A DNA stretch of 64,000 bases from Bugula neritina (GCA_964035545.1 OZ037765.1:11154698-11218697); one strand, 5' to 3'. Shown: positions 12,555 to 27,237, counted from the stretch's first letter. Made by a program: numbers and translations. The notes: a model not told the origin generated them from the letters alone.

Positions 12555-13215
12555 AATTTTGTGCCATCAACAATTGCTGCCTTCTCCACTTTTCAATACA
12601 CAAGTCTGATATTAAGCCGGTATTGGCAGTTATTCTAAGTCATGTGAATATCGTGTCGATTGTTTTATTTCTAATGTGTCAGGAGCATAAGATGCTATAT
12701 AACAGTTCCTGTACAGTTTTATTAGTTATGTTTTAATTAAGAGATTTCTCTTCTGCATTTGATAAGCTATGAAAATGGATTCTATATATCATTTTATTAC
12801 ACATCTAGGTATATGCTATCTTATTCTATACTATATATATCATTTTATTGTTCTTAAGTTTTTCAGATTGCAAATCTGTAAGTTTATAGCACTTTTCAAC
12901 CAAATGAATCTACAATATCAAAAATGATACGTTTAGTATTGTATTTCTTTCTATGATATAATTATATTATTACAAAATGGAATGTACAGAATATACAAAA
13001 GATTTTTAATGAGGTTATTGACTAAAACATATTTTATTGTAGCAAAAGTCAATAAAGATAAATAAATCATGTGCCAGTGTTGAAATAAGGAATATTTTAT
13101 GTATAATAGATTTAAATTTTTATTAATTCTTGGAATATTGATCAGACTTTGATATATCAAAACAATAGTGTTGTGTTAAGAGGTGCTTATGTGAGCATGT
13201 AATAAATTTTCAACT
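12555..13215. other. Convergent 3' UTR region between CK1 and CLUAP1
   Basis: 661 nt with no coding potential between two stop codons of opposite genes. It holds plus-strand AATAAA hexamers (13051, 13061, 13201) and a minus-strand AATAAA (13033-13038). The two transcripts therefore probably end close together or overlap. Confidence 0.6.
13033..13038 (-). terminator. Candidate poly(A) signal of CLUAP1
   Basis: AATAAA on the minus strand, about 180 nt after the CLUAP1 stop codon. It is the nearest canonical hexamer I noticed; cleavage site unverified. Confidence 0.4.
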
Positions 13216-16200
13216 TTAAAAATCATTATCATCATCGTCTAACTCCGCATTGTCTCCTTCCACACCGTCTTCACTCTCATCGTCGTCGTCATCGTCGTCG
13301 TCGTCATCCAATATCATGCTATCCATCGATTCTTCACCCTAAACAAGTTGCTCAAAGTTACATGGCTAGCAAATTGGATTTTCCACCAGAAATAAGTTTA
13401 ATTAGGGTAACAAAAATATAATTAATATACAAACAGCTAACTTAAAACTGCATCATATTTTCATGCTCATAAAAAGTAGAAATTTGAACACTATTTCAGG
13501 AATGTTTATTTTAGTTCCACTTGGCAGCCAACCACAGCCTGTAGGGTATAAACATGTTTTAGTTATCAGTTTTTCAGTTAGTTTCCCTATAACAAATAAA
13601 AAGGACAGGTCTTTAGCTATTAGGGCTATAGTCTCTAGCTAACGATAGTAAAATGTTATATGACTGCCACATACTTCTTTGATGATACAAAGAATGATAG
13701 AGATTATTTGTAGTCATGCCACCCAAAGGTGTTGTTTCAGGGGTTGCTATGACAAAGCTGTGAAGGATGCTAGCTTATTATACATTAATAAAATTTGTAA
13801 GCTACTGACTCCAGTATTACATGAATTTTTATCTTTGCATAATTTGACAATCGTAGAGTTTTTTAACAGAAGATATCTTTCAACTTTATCCTTTGTAAAT
13901 TTGTCTAAAAATTATCCATGCTTGTAAAACAGCAAAGATCAACAACGAACTTTGAATTAAGAGAGTTCAGTATTTTTATGCATGTCCAAAAACTACATAC
14001 ATACAAATGATTTCCATAAAAGTAACATCTAATATGCACTAGATACTGCAATAAGAATATTGCTGGACCAGAAAAGCAAACTATAAACACTTACATCTTC
14101 GTCATCCTCGTCATCCTCGTCTTCTTCAGGATACATAGACATGTTCTGTTTAGACTGTGATTCTGAATAATTAGTTCTAGCAGCAGCACCCGGTCTCCCG
14201 TGAGAAGGCCTCGGTCTTGATATCCTCATCTGATCTTCATCTCCACCATCATCTGATGTTATTTTTAAGAGAAGTAAAATTTAGTACAACATAATTGAAA
14301 CAAATTTTTGAATGAGTGAATTTCAATTTAGTAAAACTTTCGACTGATTCAATTCAGCATAGTTTTTTCCTAATGTATAACAAGTAACTATAATTGTATT
14401 TTTTATTATACTACTGAGTACTGTGGTGATAGTAAGCAATTACTAACTCTTTAACAGATTTTTAAGAGTTGTTTCCCCTTTATCAAAGATGACCAGCAAA
14501 ATGCAATAAACGGTGGTTCTGAATAGTAAAAGTAACATGATTATCATGGTAAAAATGTTTTGTAAGACTACTCAACAACAGTTGTTAGAATCAAAAGTAG
14601 CTATATCGTTTTATAAAAGTTCAATTTTTTACATTGTAAAACCCTTACTTTAAATCTGTTAAACAACTAACCTATTTTTATTATTATTTACAGGTGTTTA
14701 TGTGCCTATGCCTGTTTCGAAAAGTTTAAAATGTTTTCACTTTTAGTTGCATGTGCTTTCCCCATAAAAAAGGTAAATTAAATCTATTAAATTTTAGAAC
14801 CAAAAAGTTGAAACAAATTTTATTTGAAAAATAATTAAAAAATTTTTTGAGCCATCATTAAATATGATTAGATGACTTATAAAATAGTTTATTGCTCAAT
14901 TGCCACATGATCTTCATTTGTAAGCTATGGAATTTACTTGATGACAATGCATAATATTTATAGGTATATTAAAATATCTTAGAACATAAAATGGAGAACA
15001 TAACTATTACCGTCATCATCAAGGTCATCAGCTGCTAAAGCCCTGTTTTTCATTTCTTCATCTTTGATTCTATCTGATATCTTTCTAATAGTCATCTCGG
15101 CTTCCTGACAGATTAAAAATGCATTTGCAAAAATATTTGTTTAACAAAAAGTTGATTGTTAAAAAAAATAGTTTTCACGTAATTTTGCCTTTGAGGTGGC
15201 AATTTGAACTGTTTATATAAAATTCAAGAACCAAATCATAAAGTTTTATAAGTTTCTTAACCAAAATGCTAAAATACTAAAAGGCAAAATATTTAACTAT
15301 AAATATGTGGCATCTCTAGTTATGCTGTGCATAATTTTGGATACATGCAAGTATGGAATAACTAATGACAATCACCTCTAACTTTTCTTGTTCTTGTTTA
15401 CTATACTCTTCAACCTGATGCTCGAGGAAAGACAAATTCCTAAACTTCACCAGATACTCTTGGTAACTACAAATATTCACAAACGCTTATATATTAACAT
15501 GTTAGTACAGTTATTAGAGATGATAATGCGTCATAATGCTCCTAGAACCTACATAGTGGCAAGCTCCTCTTCTAGTTTCTCATACTCATCCATGTACGCC
15601 GGCCGCACTGTCTGTAGAGTAGCCAACCGCTTCTGGTTTCTTTCCAATTCTGATTTTCTTTTCTCAATTTTGGCCTCTAAGTTAGCCTCATCAGAGGCCA
15701 CATTATCCAACATATTGTGAGTCTTTTTTATCTCTCCCTTAAATTATGGAACTCAATATTTTAAAATCTAGAATTATAAACAAAAATGTATAAACCACAT
15801 GTAAAAATGTCAAATGCTTATTCTAAAACATACCTCAACAGCTTTTACAGAGTTCTTCAAACTTTTCTCAACCTCGTTGATTTCTAGAGATCTTGCAATA
15901 ACCGTTGATCTTGCATCTCGAAGCTCAACCTCTTTACCAAGAAGATCATACAGACTAGCTCCCTTTGTTGTTATTTCTGATGCTAATTTACGAGCTTCCT
16001 TCAACTCTCCAATCTAACAACAAAACCAGCTATACTTTTCATATATTACATGCAAATAAATACACTCTTATGTATAAAACAGTAACTTAAAGTCACTCTT
16101 TATTAGTTGAATCTCAAAAAGCCATAGCTATTAACATTTTCTACCACATTGTTTTTAAAAATAATTACTGGCTATAAAACATCATATATGATAACTTTGT

Positions 16201-19011
16201 TGTCTCTAAATTAAAAACTTTATAAAATTATTTTTACCAAGACCCCACCACAAGTTTACAAAAAATATTGAGATAGTAACAAGATCGAGATGCTGTGTTG
16301 TGAATAAAAAGCATGTTTATGTGCTTAAAAACACATGACATATTTACAATTTACTTTTCATAAATGAAAGAGTAGTTTTTAATTTCTGCAAAAGATTGTG
16401 AGTGAGCATGTACTAATGGCAAATTAAAGTCTATGATAAATAATAAAAACATAATACTTAATTGTGTATACTAATTAGTCTAACTCTCAACAAGACCTTA
16501 TGAAAATTGATACTTTTGTACTTAATTTATTAATGTGAAGAAAGTTAAAAGTTCTGCACAAGAAACTGCTAATGAAATGCTTGCTTAGTTTTCAGTGACT
16601 AGTTCAAGCAAAAAATTTAAATAAATGAAAACCCATAAACACTTTATGATTTAATTTTATAAATTTTTTTATTCCACTCTTCAACAAAAAAACTAAATGA
16701 AAGCATTTTTATGCTACTGACAATCAACTAAAATGAATTGAATTTTCATTGCAATCAATAATTAGTTCAGTATTTGCAAAAAATCTTCTACTAAAAGCTT
16801 ACACGTGTAGAAAAACACTCACTCGAGATGATATGTCGTAGGCTAGCATATCACCTTCATCTTCATTTGAATTCAGATCCTGCATGTCTGCAGTGTTGTT
16901 ACTTTTCATAGCCGTATAGAGGACCGTGGTGACTTTGAGCAACTCTTTAACAGCATAACCATCAGCTGAGTAGAGTCTTTTTGTATTGAGCTTAATGTGA
17001 GCCTTCAACGCCTAAAATAGTAGGAAATATGAAGTGAAAGTTTAGCAATTATTTCAAACTGTGTTTATAAATTTTGTTTACAGAAGTGCGCTAATCTACT
17101 GCTGCAGTGTAGCAGCCTTGTGTAGTAACAAACCAACACATTCCCTAGTTTCCAAGCTTGAACATTTGAAAGAAAAGAAAAAAGACTAAAAAATATATCG
17201 TTCATAAATTAATGCACTATAAATAGTATTGCTAGCATTTATACCATTCACACAATAAAATTTAAGTTTAATTGGAAAATATTTGACTAGTTAATTGCAT
17301 CTCACTCTATTATAAAAATATTTATATGGCACTACAAAGTTTAAGGGGAGACTAATTATATGATTTAAAAATAGAAATTTAGTTAGTGATTGTTATTATA
17401 TAAACCAAGTTTTAGCTTGAACAGAAAACATTTCAATTCATCGTTTTAAATAGAAAAATTCTGTTGCTTTAGAACGCACTTTTTAATGGCAGTTAACGTT
17501 TTTGTAAAATAAAATTAAACAGCATAAGCTGGTTACTGCATCAACTAAATTGAAAATAAGTAAACTATGAGAAAAATCAACAGTGTCTTTAAAATGCAAA
17601 AATATTTTGACATATATTTTCATCCCCTTATAACACTAGTGCTGACGCTGATTAATCTAGATGCTCTTACCATGAATTGTGAAACAGACTTTATGAATAT
17701 AACTCTATCTTGCTCTGTTTCTGTGTCTTCTGGCAAATCTGCATTCGGATCATATCTACAGTAGAAATAAATTATTAAGACATATGTTGACTTTACACTG
17801 ACAGGGGAGTTGTAAAAATTCTATTTTAAATCTGTTTTCAAATTGAATATATTTAAAATTATTAAATAACTCTCACAGTATTTAAGGACGCAAAATTAAT
17901 TCAAAAATCTGCATTTACCGCTTTACAAGCCAAATTAACACTTCTGCTACTAAAGGAAAGTTTGGTTGTCTAAAGTTTTCCATTGAAATCAGCCGTGGAT
18001 ATCCAAGAGACCTCATCATCTCTGTAAAATCTGCAAATGATAATAAATTAATGAGAGAAAAGGCAAGGTGAATTGTTAATATAATCCAAATAATTATTCA
18101 AAAATAAACTATAAAATTCAACAAAATAACAGCAATTTATTGATTTTCATTAAATTCAAATTGGAACTTTTTTATTTGACTGAATTAACATTGTGGTACT
18201 TCATTTAGCACCATCCAGAAAATGCAATAGTTACAGATAAAAACATTTAAAAATAATAAAATGCAAACAACACAAGAAATTGAAGCAAAAGCAAACAACA
18301 TAAGTAGTATTTATTGAAATTAATCAATATAATCAACATATTTTAGCAAATTAAAATTCTTATTTGTCAGTCAAAATCAAAAGCAATACTTTTCAGTTAT
18401 CAAACTTTCGAATTGAATTATTTTTTGCTAAATTTACTTTCAAATTTATAGAAATTAAATTAAGTATACCTATGGCTATAGTGATCAAATCATCATCATT
18501 ATCATTGTAGCTTTTTTACTTGCACATTGATGTTGAGCTAAATTCAAAACTACAGTATAACGATTCATGACTAATTGTGTGATTGCTAATAGTAATAGTT
18601 ATACTAAAACTTATATTTATATTAATAGAAATTCAATTGTACAGCTGTACTCATAGAGTATCATAGTGGCATTTGATTTATACTTATCACTTATGATATT
18701 GATAACTTGCTGTTATTGATATTCTTACTTGTTAATTATTATTAAAGTATTGGTAATATTATTTATTATATTCATTACCAATAATTATATTTTAAATTTG
18801 TAATATACTATTCATTAAATTTAATCTTTCATTTTATATTATAAATTCAAATTGAATTTAAAATTAATGATATTCATATTGATTGCATTTGCTTAGCCTC
18901 AAGTATTATTATTATTACAATAACTTAAATAACAAGTTGGCTAAAGCATGATTATTAAGAAAAAAGTTTTGATTTTTTAAATAACTTACTTCTTAAATCT
19001 CTGAACGACAT
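13216..19011 (-). CDS. CLUAP1: Clusterin-associated protein 1 / intraflagellar transport protein 38
   Basis: Ten exons on the minus strand: 19011-18990, 18030-17919, 17755-17671, 17011-16823, 16013-15834, 15737-15553, 15466-15376, 15104-15011, 14252-14095 and 13338-13216 (1239 nt, 412 residues, very close to the ~413 of the human protein). The N-terminal half is the CLUAP1/Qilin calponin-homology-like domain, with MSFRDLRNFTEMM, the [12 protein letters not shown] region, [11 protein letters not shown] and [12 protein letters not shown]. It is followed by [20 protein letters not shown] and a long coiled coil (about 180-310). The last ~100 residues are Asp/Glu-rich and end in DNDF, as in vertebrate orthologues. 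The protein is an IFT-B complex subunit that binds tubulin/IFT partners and is needed to build cilia. I saw no convincing RFX X-box just upstream. Confidence 0.96.
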
Positions 19012-20408
19012 ATTTATTGAGTGGTGGGATGTAATTTCAAATTCAGCGTTGACTTTATGAAACAACTGCTCTCAAGGTATGATTGCTTCGTTTCTATAGA
19101 CGTTTCTAAAGGAATGCATAATCAATAACCTAAATACTATAAAAGAGTATCCGGTAAAATCCGAGGGGTTTAATGTTACCACACGTTTTGTAATACAGTA
19201 ACAAACTAAGGTTAAGTCAAAGTTTTCGAACAGCTTCTAATAATTCAACAGACAGCAACTCCCAATTACATGGTACTAAATCGAGGTTTTGGATGTCTTA
19301 CTATCCTTATGAATGATACGCACTGTTATGGTGCTGCAGTGAAAATAACTCGAATGTATTACATTAAAACATTAATAAACATAACAGAGACAACGTTTTT
19401 ACCCAAATAAGAAAAAAATAGTGCTAATCAAGTTGCAGCTGAAATTTCTGTACAAAATCTAAGTAAAGTTGAAAAGGTGTAATCATCGGGTTCTTATTAC
19501 AAGTAAAGTTTTAATATATTATAGTTTAGTGCTTTAAGCAGGAATTGTTACTTTATTTTTAAAATCGTTGATATGCTCTCATTAAGAGAGGTAAGTCAAT
19601 AAATATTAAACAATAAATATTTTATCAAGTACGTGGCCTGATAAAGCTATAGCATTTATTCTCGCCACTTGCAAATAAATAAGCCGCCTAATGCAAACAA
19701 TTGAGCTGTTGGTGAGAGGAAATCCATGATGGATAATGGCTGTTTTTGTCACTTTAATAAAAAGAATTGTAATTTTGAATGAAATGTGTAAGATGAAAAT
19801 AACCTTATAAGTTATATAAACAAAAGAAAATTTTCAACTTACACATTATTTTGGTATAAAACAACTTGTTCAAAATTATGTTTAAGCAATTTCTTTGCTA
19901 AAACTAGTAACACAGTTATACAAGTTTCTTTCCAAAAGATTCATCACATTGCACAACTGCTTTACATAGGCAAGTTAGCTTGTACAACACATAAACTATA
20001 AACAAATTCTAGACTTAGATATAAAGTGAATGTATTAATTTATTTTATTTCAGTATTGAAGCACATATATTTTATACATACTAATGTGTATAATACACAT
20101 GATAAACTTTACTTACAGTGAAATTATTCTTATATTAAAAAGTTGGTGTATACATGTCGAAAAGCTGTGGTATTTAATTACAAGCAAAGTATGCTTGGTG
20201 CAGACTGTGTGATAATATGGGAAGTTTGGTTGCTGTACATTCTCCATGCACTATAATACACACTATATACAAAATATATATAAAGGCTTATTCAATAATC
20301 AATGGTTTAGCTTATATATTTAAAAAATTACATTTAATCTAAAAGGACTGAAACTAAAAATTTCCGTTCAAGAAAGCAAAAAAGTTGTGAGTTAAATTAT
20401 TGACACAT
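19012..20408. other. Intergenic region upstream of CLUAP1
   Basis: AT-rich, with no ORF that resembles a gene. It should contain the CLUAP1 promoter (near 19012-19300) and the 3' UTR of the Tincar-like gene (20408 downward). A minus-strand AATAAA lies at 20044-20049, about 360 nt after that stop codon. Confidence 0.5.
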
Positions 20409-23400
20409 TTATACGGCACTCGACATGCCGGGATCATTAAAGATTTCTTTGTGACCATTTGACACGTAGTTATTGTTGAGGGAAGAATTCTTTTGAGTAT
20501 ATGGAGGTGGTGCTGCGTGAGAAGCGGAATGTGAAGTAGAGGCTGCAGAATATGCAACTTCTGCTGTTCTCCTGACATCCTTGTTGAGGTTTAGATCACC
20601 CGTTGAGCTCCACGTTCTTCTGCTTGGATCAGCCGCTAGTAACTGTATGTTGTTTGGGTTTAGAATCATGTCTTTATAAACCGGTCTTTGGGGCTTATTA
20701 CTATAAACATCTTGAATCACTTGATTTCTAGGAGGACTGTCATTACTGTCATTACTACCTCCACTACCAGAGAACATTGCACTATCATCACATTCAGTAT
20801 GATCACTTTCTGGTATAGTATCCAAATCAGAGTCTAAGTTTGTTTCTATTACAATTTTTGTGGCTTCTTGAAATTTCACTTTTTGTTCACTGCTTTTTTT
20901 TCTAACTTTAGCATACATTTTGTGAGCCAATATTCCAGGTGCTGGTCTATTAGTTAACCCATTATTAGTGGAAGTCGTAGAGTTACTGATATTGTCGTCA
21001 TTACAATTGGAAGTTGGGAGAGTTGGTCTATCTCCGGTTTGAAGTTCCTGGAGAGGATAACCACCATTTTCATCTTGCTCATCTTCAACATGGTCATCAA
21101 CAAAGAATCTGGTCCGGTTCTGCAGAACTGCGTATCTTTTCAGATTTATTTCATGAATCTCGAAATTCCAATTCTGTTTTATAGTAAAAGCAAACCAGAT
21201 TACAATCCATAGAAGCATATACAAGACGCAGGCAATTAGATGGGCAATTAACACTCTATCTTTTGTTTCACTGTACATGGAAACATAGTCATACATGATA
21301 GGTGCATTACATGCCACGTAGAATAAGATAGAACCGAGTGCCATAGCATGGGGAAGATAAGCACCACAGTCGCTGTTAATACCCTGGTGATGGCCAAGTT
21401 TCTTTAGCAAGTTTCTTATCATTTCCAAAATCACGCCATATCCAAAGTGAAATATACACCATGACGAAACAAACAGTAATAGGTTGCCGCAAATATAAAG
21501 CAGAAGCAGTGCATAATTGTCTAAAAGAAATATTGTAGGCTTATTAGTCGTAACTATTTCAGAGTATAGAGTCTTGAATCCTATATACGATAGAACGTGA
21601 AGCATTATAGCTGATATTGATTGAATCCAATAAATTAGTGTAAATAATTTGTTTGAGAGCCAAAATACTGATACAGTTCGATGTGAGCAAATCAACAGAG
21701 AAAGGATGAGATTTGCCAGCTCTAGGTTGGTTGATGGTATTGCTGTGGTGCCAATATCGGGATTGGTAGAGTTGATACTCAGCATTTCCCAATCCAGGAA
21801 GAATGCACTACCGCTGTTACTAGACTCTAAAACAAATGTATTAAAACTCATGTGATTGAGACATATACATATTAACTAGTTCTTATATTTTCTTGAAAAA
21901 GTTACTCGGGTTGGGCTGAGTAAAATATTTGAATTGCACCATTCAGGACACTGTGTCCTTGAAGCTGACATAATTTTTGTTGCAAAATTTCATTTGAGAT
22001 GGATAAGCAAAATAAATTGTTCTGCTTCGCCTCAGCTAACTCATGCTAGTCACTGCAGAGTTAACTCAACTACATTTCTTTCCAACATGAAAATGCCATT
22101 CTTAACAAAAATATTATTTGTTTGCTCCTAAAAGCATTTGCACTCTATAAATAGTATACAATGTATACTATACATGATAAAGCATGCAGCTACACTTATC
22201 AGGATCGTGCTGTTGACAATTTATAAAAGTTAAATAGCAGAGTAGTTTTGCTCAATTTTATGTAAGACATGTTGATGCTTGGCACACAGACTATTGTAAG
22301 TACTCAAGCAAACAGTGTGGCCCTGTAAGGGACAATACAAACGGTAATTGAATTCTAAACAAGAAATTATTAGATTAGATTGAGTGGTGACAGAGGTGCT
22401 CCAAGCTACTTGAGGATAGCCAGTTCTTTTATGAACTTACTAGCTAGTAAGTGAAATACAATAACTGTCATTACTTGTGATCATATAAGATGCATTTTGT
22501 GAACAACACAGTTGCATTGTTTGGAAAGATGACAAAATAAATATATTGATTATATTATAATTGAATAATTAAATCAGGCAACTTTAAGGTATACTTGGTA
22601 CACTGGGTAATGTTGGCCAGCAACAATAGCCCTAACAAAAGGCTAATTGATCCTTGGGCAGCATACAGAGTATTCAGGACAGGAACATTAGCTAGAAGTC
22701 ACTGATCTGCACAAGTATTATCTGAGAAAATGACCATCAGAATACTATGTTTCACAGTACTAGCATAGCCCATAGATATACATACACTAGTGACTGGCAG
22801 TTAAATGGTGAATTGAATTCAGATTTTGTAACCAATAAACACTAAAATTGGCCATGAACCAAAGAAATGGTTTGACAGTAACAAAAAATTAGAAGAATTG
22901 TTAAAATTATTATTTTGATATTTTTAAGCGCAACATACATGGTTAAATACTTTACCTGTGTATATTTTATTTTTTCTCCCAGTTGCCACGACAAAAACAT
23001 TGCCAATAAGCAATAGGTACGCGCAAACTATGTGCAACATAACCGCAAATGGAGGAGCTCCCATGTAGATCCTAGAGGTGCACAATCCAGCTTTATCACT
23101 AATTTCTTTTTTCAAAAAATCGAATCCAACTGCAACACAATTAACATTCTTTTTAATATGTGGACTTCCCTAATGGCTTAAAAATTGTACTGTATGCAAT
23201 ATGTAGATAACAATATAACAATAGCATGTACCAAGCAGTGTGCCTTTTTTAGTTACTGTGGTTGATGTACAGCAGATTTTGTAACTAAGACTTACCTTGA
23301 CAAGCATCATTTGTATAGGTGCCAAGCTTGATGAAGGAGATAAACACGGCAGCAGGTAGAAGAAGTGCAGATATACATATTAGAGAAAGTTGATAGTCAG

Positions 23401-23566
23401 CAGTTTGTGGTAGCACAGTCTTGTAAATAAGATATCTAGTAATTGCCTGATACAGCAGGTAGGAATGTGTAATTAGGATGACTGATGAGTAACAAAAAGG
23501 CCAAAGACTGCTCAGCCAATGGCGCCTTTTCCCTTTCGCTTCTAAAGGCTTTCTTCTCCGTGGCAT
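20409..23566 (-). CDS. Multi-pass membrane protein, probably Tincar-like
   Basis: Three coding exons on the minus strand: 23566-23296, 23129-22956 and 21826-20409 (1863 nt, 620 residues). The ATG at 23566 opens MPRRRKPLEAKGKRR, a basic cytosolic start, and sits 5 nt after a clear acceptor (exon begins at 23570), so at least one upstream 5' UTR exon exists. I count about eight hydrophobic segments (roughly residues 22-45, 63-84, 112-138, 165-185, 200-225, 240-268, 300-326 and 336-360). They are followed by a ~250-residue hydrophilic Ser/Asn/Asp-rich tail that is probably cytosolic and disordered. The architecture and the first-TM context (SLWPFCYSSV) recall the insect protein Tincar, but I assign this from memory only. 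Function unknown; a methionine in the largest exon (21851) lies upstream of the acceptor and is not the start. Confidence 0.75.
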
Positions 23567-24237
23567 GTCTCTGAAAATGTTAGAATCATAGCTACTAATA
23601 ATCACTAACAAGTCATATTGCTATGAGTCTAAAAAGTTTGAGCTAGTTACAAACCTATCTGGGAGTTTGGCAGAATTTGAAAAATATTGCTGTGCCAAAG
23701 TTCACTTGTGGTTTCACCAACCAGCATGGTCAACTGAAAAACCATTAGGTGGAGAGAATGCAGCAAGTATAAATTTAGCAGCCTATCAAATATAGCTTTA
23801 TATGGCAGTTAAACCAACCTGTGTCACCAGAACTATTATACCAAAAGCCGATTTTAATTAGTGCTAAGGAGTTTTTGGTCTGTCCTGACCTGTCAAGATT
23901 TATTTTATTATCTTTTGTGTTTGCAGTATACCATTAGACAAACCATCAGTCATATATTTTATAGGTGTGATTTTCTCTGCTAATGGTACTATACTACAAG
24001 GACACAAAACTTCTGGTATTGAGTAAACACATTTAATGAATTTAAGTTGTACCTACCAGTAACAAAAATTATTTGAAATTCCAACAGCACAAATGACAAA
24101 TTATAGTACCCCAAAATAGTGAAATACTAAAATAATGAAAGCTCAGCAGCCACTTAATTTCGACATCTATACATTGTTTCCAGTACAGCCTCTGAACTAA
24201 TTTTAATTACAATAACTCATTCTTAATTTCTCATTAA

Positions 24238-24306
24238 CTGAAAAAATCCTTAGCGCTTAAAAAACCTTTCCATCAGCAGTTTTTATAGGAATGGTGACTA
24301 TTACCC
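24238..24306 (+). mobile_element. SINE fragment (3' part)
   Basis: About 70 nt matching the 3' half of the tRNA-derived SINE family seen at 60055-60284. Shared words include AAAAAACCTTTCCATCAG and GGTGACTAT. The tRNA-like head is missing. Confidence 0.65.
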
Positions 24307-27237
24307 CACTTGAGCTCATGAACGGCAAATGATTTTAGTTGCTATCACAGAGACTGTTTAAAAATAGCAGCTCCTAAATAAACTCTAACCATCAACTAGC
24401 TATATTGCTAGTCAACATGTCCAGTACTTTGCCAAAGATGATCAGTGTTGAGTGTGAAATATAGTAACTCTTGATACATAAAATTATTTGGAGTTACATT
24501 AAATTAGTCAATGAATTCAGTACTATTGTAAAGTTTTATTCATAGTTTGAATTTATAGGATACATCAAAGGGACATTGCACCAATGTGTGAAGATAAACA
24601 TAATATAAGCTGATGAGTATAAAAGAAAAATTGTGCTTAATATTTTAGCTGATTTCCTGCTTTTGTTTGTTACATAAGGTGGCTGGTAAATATTATTTTG
24701 TGGTAATGTACACAAAAAGCTTTCACTTGATATCAATACATGCTAAAGTTGTTATTTGCAATCATATCCATAAAGGTACAAAAAATTTCGCACATTCTTT
24801 CTGGCTTGGCAGAGATTGGGTTACTTATATTAATAGCTGGTGCATGACAACAGTAAGAATGAAAATGCTTTCTAAAAAATGTTTGGGCTTCGAATATATT
24901 TGAAGAAACCAAACTATCTTCTTGACATTTGAGCCTTGCATATACCACCACACAATAATGTACATTATATGCTTGTAATGTCTGTTGTTACTTATACAGA
25001 TATTTCTGTATTCTATCAAAAACAATAGCCAACAGAAAATATCAGTTGCTGTTGACGTTTTAGTATGTAGAACCCAGCGCTGCAACAGCTTATCCAGTGC
25101 ATAGAAACTTACTTACTTTCAATGAGTGCTATTCCTGGTGTTGCACATTCCCTTTCAAGTAGAAGTTAGCAAGATGACCATCTAGTCAATAAAGTATGTT
25201 GGAGCTAAAAATAAAAGGAATGCAAGGTGAGATAAAACACTCTGAGCACTAAAAGAGCACACAGTAGACTACGAGTGCCCACTATAATGTTCACGTTGTA
25301 TCCTTTATTTATTCACAGTGGCCTTTTGTAAAAGCACGATTAGATTACGATCAATAATTCTTAAGCTGAGTCTGATGTTCAGAGTGAAGCAAACTCTGCA
25401 TTTTACAAATAGCTTTCTATGAGATATATTGTGATGTTTTTGGCATTACATGTCTTCAGGTCAGTGATGAGTAACTTATTGCTGGTGACAGGAAACCTAC
25501 ACATATGTTATGACTAGTGCTGTCATGCTGCTGTATATATTGTTAAAACTAACAGTTCAGAGTGTCATTAATGATTAATCATAATGTGGCTTTTATTATA
25601 ACAGTTATCCCAAAGTAGATAAATCTGACCAAGGTCGATTTCTTTATAGTTTTAGTAATATTAGCAATATAATATATAATGTTTATTTGTAACACCGCAT
25701 AGGAACAAAAATTAATATAGTTTAACTTGAAGTTACTGCATTTTTGTGAACCAAGGGTTGACTGGTCGGTTCATCAAGCAACTTGAATATTATGTAAGAT
25801 ATCATAAAACTGTAGAAATAGTTTCTAAATCACCCAAATAGTTAATAAAATGCATGCATGCAACTACAAGTACAAGGCCTACTGATAACACTATATAATA
25901 TTAATTAATATAATTTACCAAAGTTTAATTTAATATATGTCTAACTATAAGTATACTGAATATCTTGACATTAGTTTAACCTTAGGAGTGTTCTTACCTC
26001 AATACAAGTACAAGAATTAGCATCATAATCAAAGTACACTCACTGTGAACACTGAGCACACTGACGAACTGACATCAGGAACTACTAAAGGTCATGCAGT
26101 CAAATAAAAGTGCACCTATAAGAGGTTACTACAGCCCAAGCTGTGCAGATAATTGGTGATTTGTTTATTACATATTTTTATTGTACCCATGCCAAGTTTG
26201 ACATTCACAGCAGGACTCATGGCAGCTGCAAGCTAGTATAAGATAACAAACATCAATTAGTGTAGTGTGTACAGGTGTGTAGGCGAGTATAAAAATGTAA
26301 TCCTTGCTGAAATAAGAAACAGATAAGGAAGCTAATGACATTTACTGGCTTACAGTTAGTAATTCAAAACCTAATGTAAAAGTCTTGCCATTTTACATAG
26401 TGCAAGTTATGTACACTAGATTAGATAGCAATTTACATAACCTACTTTTATCGGTTTATGCAATATACCTTCAAAATAAAATAGGTTCAACCCATTAGGA
26501 ATTGAGAGCACATTTGTGTATAATACTATAAGTATAAATGGTACATAAGCTATCCAATACTGATACTCATTTCTCATAGTGATAGTCATTTGCAAAATAC
26601 TGCATTAGTGCCATCATCATGTGAATAGCGTATACACTATGCCGTACACATTGTCGAGTATTATACTAATTTTTAGTGTTCAGCCGTTGATACCATATTA
26701 TATTAAAATATCCCGACCAAATAGCTGCTTTAAAATAGTACACCCAATTAAATAAAATATAGTCCGATATTTATTTCACATAGGTACCCAAAAGACAATA
26801 ATAATTATCTACTTACTTCAAATCTCTAGTGAGAAGACACTTTTAAAACATTTGAATGTAATACCCAGACATGTCTTAAGCTTTCAGTGAGAGAATGCAA
26901 TGGAAATGTAATCACATACACAATAGCATTGAAGATGAGCAACGTGCACACAATAGGCTGATAGATAGTCACAACTCCACTGTTCACACGGTCTAATGAG
27001 AAATCTAAACATTCAGTAGGCGGAGTAGTTGTGCATTGTACACGTGTTGTCATATCGCATCCTAATCTTTTCCTTTTCAAACAAAATCAAAGTTAGTAGC
27101 GGCTATATTTTGTGCAAGAGATTGTAAAGTGATAAAGAAAGAGAAAAACAATTAGTACAAAGTTGAATAGGATGTTTAGGCTAGTGGCAGGCAGATTTCT
27201 TGCAAAGGTGGATGCTACTAAATACGTATCGAACTCA

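Noticed and set aside
19160-19210. GTTACC ... GTAAC words upstream of CLUAP1 as an RFX X-box
   Set aside because: The half-sites are too far apart for the X-box consensus.
21851-21853. Methionine at the head of the large open frame as start of the Tincar-like protein
   Set aside because: It lies upstream of the acceptor that joins to the preceding membrane-domain exon. The frame continues through two upstream exons to ATG 23566.
26826-27080. Minus-strand open frame of 84 codons with one hydrophobic segment
   Set aside because: No recognisable family. The strong donor after it lies beyond its stop codon, so it is more likely a non-coding 5' exon.
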